NCBI GenBank assembly: GCA_900764725.1
Contig: CAAFPB010000537.1
Location: 1 to 17,746 of the forward strand
Direction of reading: 5' to 3'
Origin: an uncultured Catenibacterium sp.
GTDB lineage: Bacteria; Bacillota_I; Bacilli_A; Erysipelotrichales; Coprobacillaceae
DNA: 17,746 bases
The notes under the pieces are model-generated. The model was not told the origin of the DNA and did no database searches. It saw nothing but the letters and a program-made list of their open reading frames with translations. Positions 1 to 6,146 of this stretch are shown one piece after another. Every line of letters begins with the position of its first letter. Positions within the stretch are counted from its first letter, which is position 1. The position numbers and the translations under genes were made by a program.

Positions 1-97
1 CCTCGTATTGGGGTGCGTGGATTGAAATGTGTAATCCCTTGATAGCATGAGGATTGCCATCAGGTCGCACCCCACTTGGGGTGTGACAATTTGGGAT
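1..97 (+). CRISPR. Trailer end of a type I-C-like CRISPR array
   Basis: Bases 1-28 are the 3' part of a repeat ending GTGCGTGGATTGAAAT, the classic end of type I-C (Cas5d-processed) repeats. Bases 29-63 are a 35-nt spacer. A degenerate last repeat follows at 64-97: it keeps GTCGCACCCC and the hairpin GCACCCC/GGGGTGT, but the GTGGATTGAAAT tail has decayed to GTGACAATTTGGGAT. Tail decay marks the leader-distal end, so the leader, older repeats and any cas genes should lie to the left, outside the window, with transcription left to right. Only one complete spacer is visible, so subtype assignment rests on the repeat alone. Confidence 0.85.
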
Positions 98-100
98 TTT

Positions 101-128
101 ACAGTACAGCTAACTGTACTGTTTTTTT
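101..128 (+). terminator. Intrinsic terminator of the CRISPR array
   Basis: A perfect 9-bp stem ACAGTACAG/CTGTACTGT with loop CTAA is followed by seven T. It lies 3 nt after the degenerate last repeat and would end the pre-crRNA. Confidence 0.85.
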
Positions 129-216
129 GATGTAATGTTTAATGTTAAAAGAATAGTTATAGTATCTATATTCATAATTATTTAATCTGTATTATTACCT
201 GTTATCTATACACTTT

Positions 217-252
217 TTGATTTCTTGAAATCAATAAATCAATCAGTATAAT
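217..252 (+). promoter_or_regulatory. Promoter with overlapping palindromic operator
   Basis: TTGAAA (225-230), a 16-nt spacer and TATAAT (247-252) form a near-consensus SigA promoter 26 nt before the next start codon. The perfect palindrome TTGATTTCTTGAAATCAA (217-234) covers the -35, and further AATCAA/AATCA half-sites run into the spacer. This looks like a repressor operator; the regulator is unknown. The rest of 129-278 shows nothing I can name. Confidence 0.6.
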
Positions 253-278
253 AAATATTGAAAAGGGGGTAAACAACT

Positions 279-851
279 ATGAAACTATCAGAATTCCACG
301 CATTTAAACGCAAACTCAATGAACTTTATATTAATGTAAAAGACAGTAGTATGTACAAACAACTCTTCAACGGTATTAAGGCGTTAGACTGCTTTGAGAC
401 TTACTGTTTAGGAATAAGTTATCAAATCGTTTCTCACAGTACACTTTCTAGAGAGCATCAAATAAAATTATTAGATGAATTCTATGGAGAGGCACACATA
501 CCCTTTGATCCAGAAGAAGTATATACTATGATGGAAAACGGACCATACACAATAGAAGAAAATCCTGTTTGGTATGGTATAGATGCTATGACATCTAATC
601 GTCCTGGTTCTGTTAACTTTTGCTTATACTATTCTTTAATGACAGGAATGCTCGATGAGCAGTCTGGGATTAAATACTACAATGATCTTACAAAACTTCT
701 AAGTGGTTTCTTACATTCCTTTAATCATCATACAGATGTATATGTTGATGAATATATCGCTGAAACAGAACACTATACAACTACTATGGCTGCCCAATTC
801 GTGCAGAACTTCCAGCAAGAATACATGCAGGCATCAAAAAAAGTAAACTAA
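279..851 (+). CDS. Hypothetical protein, 190 aa
   Basis: I do not recognise this family. The ATG follows a GGGGG ribosome site (265-269) and a good promoter, and the gene ends at a strong terminator, so it is a complete single-gene transcription unit. There is no signal peptide and no membrane segment. The sequence is rich in Tyr, Phe, Met and Glu, with helical stretches in the N-terminal third and a run of His around FNHHTD (about 148-153), consistent with a soluble helical cytoplasmic protein. The palindromic operator over its -35 suggests tight repression or autoregulation. It lies directly beyond the trailer of a CRISPR array, but a terminator separates them and nothing in the protein resembles Cas, so proximity alone does not link it to CRISPR function. 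Confidence 0.75.
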   Translation: MKLSEFHAFKRKLNELYINVKDSSMYKQLFNGIKALDCFETYCLGISYQIVSHSTLSREHQIKLLDEFYGEAHIPFDPEEVYTMMENGPYTIEENPVWYGIDAMTSNRPGSVNFCLYYSLMTGMLDEQSGIKYYNDLTKLLSGFLHSFNHHTDVYVDEYIAETEHYTTTMAAQFVQNFQQEYMQASKKVN

Positions 852-859
852 AATGCAAA

Positions 860-895
860 AAAAGACTTGAATGGGGGAATATTCAAGTCTTTTTT
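860..895 (+). terminator. Intrinsic terminator
   Basis: Stem AAAGACTTGAAT/ATTCAAGTCTTT with an 8-nt G-rich loop (GGGGGAAT), followed by a U-tract. It ends the 190-aa gene. Confidence 0.9.
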
Positions 896-1011
896 CTGCT
901 TTTCTTTTCATCTACTAGTATAGCACAAACTGTAATCGCTATCAATAATTATTTTACATATACCCATACAGTAGAATAAATGTTACAGTATTGGTATGGA
1001 GGATTAAACAT

Positions 1012-1665
1012 ATGTTAGAAAATAAAAAGAATGTATTATTTGATATGGATGGATTACTCATTGATAGCGAAGCTTTAGGAATCAAGATGTGGGAAAAGGT
1101 ATTCGCAAGTCATAATGAACCATTTAATCCAGAAGCTGCCTATAAAACTATTGGTTCAAATGGACTTGCATCACAAGAGATGTTAGAAAAGATTACAGGT
1201 AATAGATATTATTTTACTCGTTTTAGAGATGATAAAATTAAAGAAACAAGAAAATATTTAGAAACAAACCCTATGCCAGTTAAAAAAGGCGCACATGAAC
1301 TATTAACTTATCTAAAAGATCATGGTTATACACTTGTTCTTACAAGTTCTACTTTTGAACCAGATGTACTATTCTCATTAAAGTCTGCTGGTTTAGACAA
1401 GTATTTTGATAAGTTTGTATGTGGTGACCATGTCACTCGTGCTAAACCAAACCCAGAAATATTCAACAAGGCAATAGAGTTATATAACCTAAATAAGGAA
1501 GAAACATTTATTCTAGAAGATTCTAGAAATGGTATTATTGCGGCAGATGCTGCAGGTATAGATGTTATTGGAGTACCTGATTTAGTAGATATCAGTGATA
1601 TGACACAATCTCACTTGTTATGTATCAAAGAAAATCTTCTGAAAGTACTAGATTTAATAAAATAA
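1012..1665 (+). CDS. HAD-superfamily hydrolase, beta-phosphoglucomutase-like
   Basis: A 217-aa cytoplasmic HAD subfamily IA enzyme. Motif I is FDMDGLLIDSE near the N-terminus, with the first Asp as nucleophile and the second as general acid/base. Motif II is LTSST, motif III is the Lys in RAKPNPEIF, and motif IV is EDSRNGIIAADAAG, whose acidic residues bind Mg2+. The helical cap after motif I is of the type seen in beta-phosphoglucomutases and sugar-phosphate phosphatases (YcjU/YniC/PgmB-like). I cannot tell mutase from phosphatase from sequence. I chose ATG 1012 because GGAGG (998-1002) lies 9 nt upstream; an in-frame TTG at 991 sits upstream of that site and is not needed. No sugar transport or catabolic genes surround it, so a housekeeping phosphatase is as likely as a sugar mutase. 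Confidence 0.9.
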   Translation: MLENKKNVLFDMDGLLIDSEALGIKMWEKVFASHNEPFNPEAAYKTIGSNGLASQEMLEKITGNRYYFTRFRDDKIKETRKYLETNPMPVKKGAHELLTYLKDHGYTLVLTSSTFEPDVLFSLKSAGLDKYFDKFVCGDHVTRAKPNPEIFNKAIELYNLNKEETFILEDSRNGIIAADAAGIDVIGVPDLVDISDMTQSHLLCIKENLLKVLDLIK

Positions 1666-1676
1666 TTTAAGAATAC

Positions 1677-1725
1677 AAACCTCTTATCACCTCTATCATG
1701 GTACAATAGAGAAGGAAGGAGGTTT
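1677..1725 (+). promoter_or_regulatory. Leader hairpin and extended -10 before the SseB operon
   Basis: AAACCTC (1677-1683) pairs with GAGGTTT (1719-1725), and an inner CTCTAT/ATAGAG stem (1691-1696, 1706-1711) stacks below an internal loop. The outer arm contains the Shine-Dalgarno (AAGGAGG) of the next gene and is followed by six T, so it can act as a weak terminator for the HAD gene and can mask the ribosome site on read-through RNA. An extended -10, TGGTACAAT (1699-1707), lies inside the loop. Starting there would give a leader of about 15 nt without the 5' arm of the hairpin and leave the ribosome site open. Confidence 0.5.
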
Positions 1726-1728
1726 TTT

Positions 1729-2688
1729 ATGGATTATAATGGTTTAAGTATTGTATCACCACAATATTATCCTGATGATACAGAATGGAATAATCTCTTT
1801 AACTTATGGATTCAGGATTATGATATTAATACAGATATTACAGAACGTTTTCATTATTTGATATCTCATTCTGATTATCTTGTTATGGTTCAAAGATCAC
1901 TTGATGATAGTTCTGATTATGAGATCATTTCTGTATCTAATGAACAACAACAATCCTATTTACCTGCTTTCACTAGTATAAAGGAGATTACAGACTATAT
2001 AGACCTTCCTGAACCACAATTAGGTTACCAGGTAGAAGTAATGGTAGCTTCTTATAAACGTCTCTTAGAAGAGATATATATGCATACAGAAGGGTTAAGT
2101 GGTTTAGTGATTAATCCTTTTTCACAAAAGCTAGTTGCTGATGAGAAAACATTAAATAGTATAGGACACAATACAACTACAGGTATTAATCATCAAGAAG
2201 ATTTACCTAGTCTTGTACCTGCTAATTTAAAGTTTAGAAAGAATATGAAGATCTATTACTCTCATGGTAAAGATCCTCATGCGAAAGAATTATTAAAAGA
2301 AAGTGTAGAAGACCTTATGGAGGATGGGGTCTTTGCTTGTCCTGTACTTGTAAATAAGAAAGATTTATATACAAATAAGACAGGAGAACTATCATTACAT
2401 ACAGGTGCTGATATTTATATCAAACCACTTATGTGTTCTCATGCTGATCCTAATAAACTCTATATTAGTTTATTTACTGGATTAGAAGATGTAAAAAGAG
2501 TAGATATGACACACAATGAACCAGATATGGAAATGATTATTACATGTCAATCATTTGAATCATATAAGGATGTGCTCTTTTCTAGTAATGCATTCTGTGG
2601 TATTCTCATTAATCCTTTTACAGATCATCTAGGGTTTTCTAAAGACATGCTAGATGAAATGTTTTATAATAAAGAAACAATCAACTAA
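1729..2688 (+). CDS. SseB-family protein, copy 1 of 3
   Basis: A 319-aa soluble protein, first of three tandem paralogues. It has two SseB-type half domains. Each has an F-T-S-like segment (PAFTSIKEI, about 79-87; SLFTGLEDV, about 247-255) and, roughly 45 residues later, the signature I-N-P-F followed by a Leu/Phe-rich strand and helix (residues 128-131 and 294-297). A linker motif G-I-N-H-x-E followed by VPANLKF joins the halves. SseB was named for enhanced serine sensitivity in E. coli; its molecular role in Firmicutes is not established. ATG 1729 follows AAGGAGG. The next gene starts 13 nt after this stop, so the three genes and mscL probably form one transcript. This copy is the most diverged and is less acidic than the other two. 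Confidence 0.75.
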   Translation: MDYNGLSIVSPQYYPDDTEWNNLFNLWIQDYDINTDITERFHYLISHSDYLVMVQRSLDDSSDYEIISVSNEQQQSYLPAFTSIKEITDYIDLPEPQLGYQVEVMVASYKRLLEEIYMHTEGLSGLVINPFSQKLVADEKTLNSIGHNTTTGINHQEDLPSLVPANLKFRKNMKIYYSHGKDPHAKELLKESVEDLMEDGVFACPVLVNKKDLYTNKTGELSLHTGADIYIKPLMCSHADPNKLYISLFTGLEDVKRVDMTHNEPDMEMIITCQSFESYKDVLFSSNAFCGILINPFTDHLGFSKDMLDEMFYNKETIN

Positions 2689-2701
2689 GGAGGAAAACAA
2701 G

Positions 2702-3667
2702 TTGAATTACAAACCTTTAAAAGATGCTCAAGCATTTAATGCATCAAGATGGACTGAATCTCTTGATGCATGGAAGAAAGCTCAGGATGACAAAGAAGTA
2801 GCTTACAAAGCATTCCTTAAGAATCTAACAAAATCACATTATTATGGTTATATGAATCTACCAGAAAATGGTGAAAACATTGATTATGATCATTCATTCT
2901 TTACTATCTCACCACAGGATGGAAGTAAGAACTTTATTTCTGTCTATACTTCAATGAAAGAATTAGAAAGCAGTCTTGCGAAACCTGAAACATCTATGCC
3001 AGGTAGAAAAGTAGTTGCAGTAGAAGTCGACTATGGTTTCCTAGCAAGAGAATTAACACTTGCAGACACCCAACAAATTGATGGTATTGTGATTAACCCA
3101 TTTAGTGATGACTATATTCTTACAAGAGAAGAATTAGTACAGATCTCTAAACGTTTATGTGTTGGTTTAAACCATTCAGAAAATATAGGAAACTACACTC
3201 CTGCAAACATCTTTATTAAAGAAATATGGAAGGTTTTCCAGAATGAAGAAGATGATGATAAGAGAGCAGAAATCTTTAGTCATATGATGGAAGCATTTGA
3301 TGATGCTTTATTCGCTTTACCTATGATGGTAAGAAAAGAAGATTTAGAAGAAGATAATGGTAATATATATATTACTAGATCAGACGCTGATCTTGCGATT
3401 AGAATGTTATCAAGTGAAGATCATGGTGATCATGCTAATATTGTTCCTCTATTTACATCACAGGAAGATATTGAAACATTAGAAGGCTGGAATGCAGAAG
3501 ATGAAGAAAGAAAAGCTATCCTAATGACTGCTGATCTTGATACACATCTTGGAGGACTTAATAATGGTGAAGCATTTGATGCACTTGCTATTAATCCATT
3601 TACTGATAATATCGTACTTACAAAAGAAATCCTAACTACAATGGGATATATTGATGAGGAGGAGTAA
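2702..3667 (+). CDS. SseB-family protein, copy 2 of 3
   Basis: A 321-aa paralogue of its neighbours with the same two-repeat build: ISVYTSMKEL (79-88) and INPF (131-134) in the first half, VPLFTSQEDI (248-257) and INPF (297-300) in the second, with the linker G-L-N-H-S-E and TPANIFI between. It has no signal peptide or membrane segment and an acidic C-terminus. I assign a TTG start at 2702 because GGAGG (2689-2693) is 8 nt upstream; the longer in-frame reading from ATG 2654 would overlap the previous gene by 35 nt and has no ribosome site. Its stop is 4 nt before the next start, which implies translational coupling. Function is unknown beyond the family; two pseudo-symmetric halves may bind one ligand or a partner protein. 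Confidence 0.8.
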   Translation: MNYKPLKDAQAFNASRWTESLDAWKKAQDDKEVAYKAFLKNLTKSHYYGYMNLPENGENIDYDHSFFTISPQDGSKNFISVYTSMKELESSLAKPETSMPGRKVVAVEVDYGFLARELTLADTQQIDGIVINPFSDDYILTREELVQISKRLCVGLNHSENIGNYTPANIFIKEIWKVFQNEEDDDKRAEIFSHMMEAFDDALFALPMMVRKEDLEEDNGNIYITRSDADLAIRMLSSEDHGDHANIVPLFTSQEDIETLEGWNAEDEERKAILMTADLDTHLGGLNNGEAFDALAINPFTDNIVLTKEILTTMGYIDEEE

Positions 3668-3671
3668 AAGA

Positions 3672-4655
3672 ATGAGTAAACCATTATTAAACACAACACC
3701 AGTAGAAACAACTACTGATAAAGATTGGAAAGAAAGCTGTGGTAAATATGGAGAAGCTTCTTTTACTGCTACTAAACTAGAAGATGACTTAATGCATACA
3801 TTAAAATCTTCTACATTCTTAACATATATTTCTGTAGAAGATGATGATGAAGAATCATTCTTCTTACAGACAGTATATGATGATGACGGAGATGAATGGT
3901 ATGCCATTTATACTACTGTAGAAAATGCTCAGGATTCTTCTATTTTAGAAGATGCTGATTTCCCAGATCGTCATAATGTATTAGTAGAAGTAGACTATGA
4001 ATTCTTATTAAATGAATTATTTAATACAGGTGATGATGAAATCTATGGTGTTGTCATTGATCCAGAAACAGAAGCATTTACTCTAAGTAGAGATACATTA
4101 AGTCATATGGGTGCAGAAGAAAATGAAGGTGTAGACCATCATGAAACTATTGGTCATAGAGTACCAGGTAATATGGAATTTGCTTGGTTATATTCTGAAT
4201 ATATGGAAGCTGAAGGCGATGATGAAAAAGACAAATTCCAATTACTTATGGAAGATGTAGTTGAACGTTCATGTCTTGCATTAATGACTATTGTGAATGA
4301 AACAGATTTAGTTACTTTACCAGATGGTACATATGAATTAAAACAGGATGCTTCTATGATTATTCCTTCATTATCTGCAGAAGATGAAGAAGGTAATGAT
4401 TTAAGCTATTTACCACTCTTTACATCTAATGAACAGATTGATAAATGGGGTATCAAAGAGAATGTTGAATTAAAGGAAGGACAGGTATTAATCAGTCAGT
4501 GTCGTCCATTTAATCAACATGTCTCTACATTCTTAGGTGCTGGAGAATATGATGCTTTATTAATTAACCCATTTGATCAGGCATTTATTATTAGCAAGGA
4601 GTTCATTAAAGCTGTAAATGGTCAACAGGAAGAAGACGAAACACCTGCTGCATAA
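3672..4655 (+). CDS. SseB-family protein, copy 3 of 3, strongly acidic
   Basis: A 327-aa third paralogue. The first half carries AIYTTVENA (about 78-86) and a drifted V-I-D-P (128-131) in place of I-N-P-F. The second half carries LPLFTSNEQI (about 247-256) and a canonical I-N-P-F (298-301). The linker reads G-V-D-H-H-E then VPGNMEF. It is very rich in Asp and Glu, including D-D-D-E runs, and ends in an acidic tail. I start at ATG 3672 because AGGAGG (3657-3662) is 9 nt upstream; the in-frame TTG at 3651 lies before that site. The mscL start is 23 nt downstream with no terminator between, so the two are co-transcribed. Its shared ancestry with the two preceding genes is seen directly; the biochemical role is not. 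Confidence 0.8.
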   Translation: MSKPLLNTTPVETTTDKDWKESCGKYGEASFTATKLEDDLMHTLKSSTFLTYISVEDDDEESFFLQTVYDDDGDEWYAIYTTVENAQDSSILEDADFPDRHNVLVEVDYEFLLNELFNTGDDEIYGVVIDPETEAFTLSRDTLSHMGAEENEGVDHHETIGHRVPGNMEFAWLYSEYMEAEGDDEKDKFQLLMEDVVERSCLALMTIVNETDLVTLPDGTYELKQDASMIIPSLSAEDEEGNDLSYLPLFTSNEQIDKWGIKENVELKEGQVLISQCRPFNQHVSTFLGAGEYDALLINPFDQAFIISKEFIKAVNGQQEEDETPAA

Positions 4656-4678
4656 ACTAAATATAGGGGAGACACAAC

Positions 4679-5074
4679 ATGAAAAAACTATGGAATGAAT
4701 TCAAAGAATTCGCATTTAAAGGCAATGTCATTGATATGGCTGTCGGTGTTATTCTAGGTACTGCTATTACTGCTGTTGTCACATCTCTTGTACAGGACAT
4801 TATTATGCCTGTACTATCCGCAATTATTAAGATCCCATCTGATATTACAGAATTAACTCTTAAAATCAATAATATTAATATCAAGTATGGGTCATTCCTT
4901 TCTAACCTCATTAACTTCTTATTAATGGCTTTCTGTATCTTTATCTGCATTAAAGCGATTAATAAGGTCATGAGTTTCCGTAAGAAGGAAGAAGAAAAAG
5001 CAGCACCTGCACCAAAGCCTGCAGACATTGTATTATTAGAAGAAATCAGAGATCTTTTAAAAGAAAAAAAATAA
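4679..5074 (+). CDS. mscL: Large-conductance mechanosensitive channel MscL
   Basis: 131 aa, a normal length for MscL, the homopentameric membrane channel that opens under membrane tension to release solutes during hypo-osmotic shock. The N-terminal amphipathic helix and first membrane helix show the family signature FKGNVIDMAVGVILG followed by VTSLVQDIIMPVL. The periplasmic loop (about 48-70) carries I-N-N-I-N-I-K-Y-G, and the second helix spans about 73-95. The end is the charged cytoplasmic helix with EIRDLLK, preceded by an Ala-Pro-Lys linker. A GGGGAG ribosome site precedes ATG 4679. It is the last gene of the SseB operon, so the SseB paralogues may be expressed under the same osmotic or envelope conditions, which is an inference from position only. 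Confidence 0.95.
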   Translation: MKKLWNEFKEFAFKGNVIDMAVGVILGTAITAVVTSLVQDIIMPVLSAIIKIPSDITELTLKINNINIKYGSFLSNLINFLLMAFCIFICIKAINKVMSFRKKEEEKAAPAPKPADIVLLEEIRDLLKEKK

Positions 5075-5090
5075 GCACCTAAGTGCTTAT
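5063..5090 (-). terminator. Minus-strand terminator after the 65-aa ORF
   Basis: The perfect 8-bp stem ATAAGCAC/GTGCTTAT (5071-5078, 5083-5090) is preceded on the plus strand by eight A, which read as a U-tract on the minus strand. It overlaps the stop codons of both convergent genes. Confidence 0.7.
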
Positions 5091-5284
5091 AAAGAAGGAT
5101 CTTCAAGATCATCATTAAGATAAGTCGTTCTCTTAGACTTATCTTTTTTTATTTGATCTGTACTAAAAGTAACTGTTTCTTTTGTATTAGTAGGTGCTGT
5201 ATTGACAAGATTTACACCTAATGACCATTCTTCTAGTTCTTCCTCTAGAGTATCTGCATCCTTTGCTTTTACTTTAATAGCCAT
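5087..5284 (-). CDS. Small hypothetical protein, 65 aa
   Basis: Unrecognised small acidic protein. The minus-strand ATG at 5284 has a clear GAGGTG ribosome site just upstream and a terminator right after its stop, which argues for a real gene although it is short. A longer reading from 5317 lies upstream of that ribosome site. The N-terminal third is charged and helical (EEELEEW), the C-terminal third basic then acidic; there is no membrane segment. It converges on mscL with a 12-nt gap. Its 3' part contains the plus-strand mscL terminator hairpin, so that the codons for roughly residues 46-56 must also encode that RNA structure. Alternatively it is a chance open frame over an A/T-rich terminator region. 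Confidence 0.55.
   Translation of the reverse strand: MAIKVKAKDADTLEEELEEWSLGVNLVNTAPTNTKETVTFSTDQIKKDKSKRTTYLNDDLEDPSL
5117..5150 (+). terminator. Terminator of the SseB-mscL operon
   Basis: A 10-bp stem AAGATAAGTC/GACTTATCTT with a 9-nt loop and seven T. It is 43 nt after the mscL stop and lies inside the opposing 65-aa ORF. Confidence 0.85.
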
Positions 5285-5346
5285 AAACTTCACCTCTTTC
5301 GAATTAATTATATACATAATGAACTCTTTTTAAAAGCGAATAATAA

Positions 5347-5355
5347 TGTTAAAAT
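5347..5355 (+). promoter_or_regulatory. Extended -10 promoter
   Basis: TGTTAAAAT is an extended -10; no convincing -35 is seen. The start would fall near 5362, right at the AAAGGAG ribosome site, giving a leader of about 16 nt. Confidence 0.5.
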
Positions 5356-5377
5356 ATGGGAAAGGAGTGAATTCGTT

Positions 5378-5986
5378 ATGATAATAGACTTAAACCAAAT
5401 CCTATCCACTTTTAATATAGATTATGAAATCGCAAAAGGAAACAATAAACTTGGTGGAGCATCTCTACCTAAACAATTTAATCAGGGAGGAGAAATAGAA
5501 GCTAACTTTCTCTCACGTAAATTTAAACTGATCTATGATCCAGACAAAATAAAACCTGAATGGGATAAAGTAGGACATAAGAAATATGGAATGTTATTTG
5601 AAGAAGAAAGCCTAGGTGTAATCTATCAGAAATCAGGCTTTACATCTCACTCAGGTTATTTTGTATTAAAGTATGATGGTGTAAAATACAAGATGTATAG
5701 AGTAGGATTAGAAACAGGTTATGTATATCCTATCTATGAAGGTTCTAAACTAGTTGCCTGCATTATGGCAGATAAATCTATCTTCAATGATTTAAACCTC
5801 TATCATATTTATGCATTAAGTAAGTCATACAGCTATATTGCTTCAGTCTTTGGCTTATATCTAGATGCCTGCATCCAGTTAAAGTATGGCCCTCTAGTAA
5901 CTACACCACACTTTATTGCTGGAAAGAGTTTAAAAAAGAAATATGATCCTGACTTTATTGAAAAAATAAAGGAAATGGAGAAATAA
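5378..5986 (+). CDS. Hypothetical protein, 202 aa
   Basis: I do not recognise this family with confidence. It is a soluble protein with no signal peptide or membrane helix. The middle is rich in aromatic beta-strand-like segments (YFVLKYDGVKYKMYRVGLE and YPIYEGSKLVACI, about 109-152), followed by a more helical Tyr-rich part and a basic C-terminus. The alternation of short strands with Y-x-I/V-Y and a 'G-x-x-V/I-A-x-I' turn is loosely reminiscent of tubby/LURP-one-like beta barrels, but this is only a resemblance. ATG 5378 follows AAAGGAG and an extended -10 promoter, so it is its own transcription unit. Its only nearby downstream terminator is at about 6073-6106, so the G-loop hairpins at 6025-6106 may be its 3' UTR. 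Confidence 0.75.
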   Translation: MIIDLNQILSTFNIDYEIAKGNNKLGGASLPKQFNQGGEIEANFLSRKFKLIYDPDKIKPEWDKVGHKKYGMLFEEESLGVIYQKSGFTSHSGYFVLKYDGVKYKMYRVGLETGYVYPIYEGSKLVACIMADKSIFNDLNLYHIYALSKSYSYIASVFGLYLDACIQLKYGPLVTTPHFIAGKSLKKKYDPDFIEKIKEMEK

Positions 5987-6001
5987 AGAGTAATTAATAT
6001 A

Positions 6002-6106
6002 TTGTTGTTATAGAAAAAGTATGCTAATATGACTTTGGGAGTCGTATTACGATTAGAATAGCTCTTGGAAAGGTCTGAAATAGGGAGTCAGATCTTTTTT
6101 TTATTT
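6002..6106 (+). ncRNA. Possible short RNA or 3' UTR with two GGGAGU hairpins
   Basis: TTGTTG (6002-6007), 17 nt and extended TGCTAATAT (6022-6030) make a plausible promoter. Hairpin 1 is TAATATGACT/AGTCGTATTA (6025-6034, 6040-6049) with loop TTGGG. Hairpin 2 is AGGTCTGA/TCAGATCT with loop AATAGGGAG (about 6071-6095), followed by eight T and hence an intrinsic terminator. Both loops run into the stem as GGGAGUC. Two readings remain: the 3' UTR of the 202-aa gene, or a separate RNA of about 70 nt. Hairpin 1 overlaps the -10, so it would be RNA only in the first case and a DNA operator in the second. No coding frame with a ribosome site is seen. Confidence 0.45.
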
Positions 6107-6107
6107 T

Positions 6108-6140
6108 GTTCATACTTAGTTCATATACTAAGATTATAGT
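6108..6140 (+). promoter_or_regulatory. Activator-type promoter of small RNA A
   Basis: Direct repeats GTTCATA (6108-6114) and GTTCATA (6119-6125) are 11 bp apart, one helical turn. They sit where a -35 should be, and 9 nt later comes TATAGT (6135-6140). No consensus -35 exists. Direct repeats on one face of the helix next to a -10 are typical of OmpR/PhoB-type response regulators. The same box at the same distance occurs at 16348-16380 on the minus strand. Confidence 0.55.
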
Positions 6141-6146
6141 AATAAC

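Noticed and set aside
2654..2701. In-frame N-terminal extension of SseB copy 2 from ATG 2654
   Set aside because: It overlaps the previous gene and has no ribosome site, whereas TTG 2702 has GGAGG 8 nt upstream.
3430..3907. Minus-strand open frames of about 90 aa inside SseB copies 2 and 3
   Set aside because: They are Ser/Val-rich mirror frames of acidic GAA/GAT codons in strongly supported plus-strand genes, with no ribosome sites.
4657..5115. 152-aa minus-strand open frame opposite mscL
   Set aside because: Its frame is a shadow of the mscL membrane helices; mscL itself is certain, and the frame has no supporting signals.
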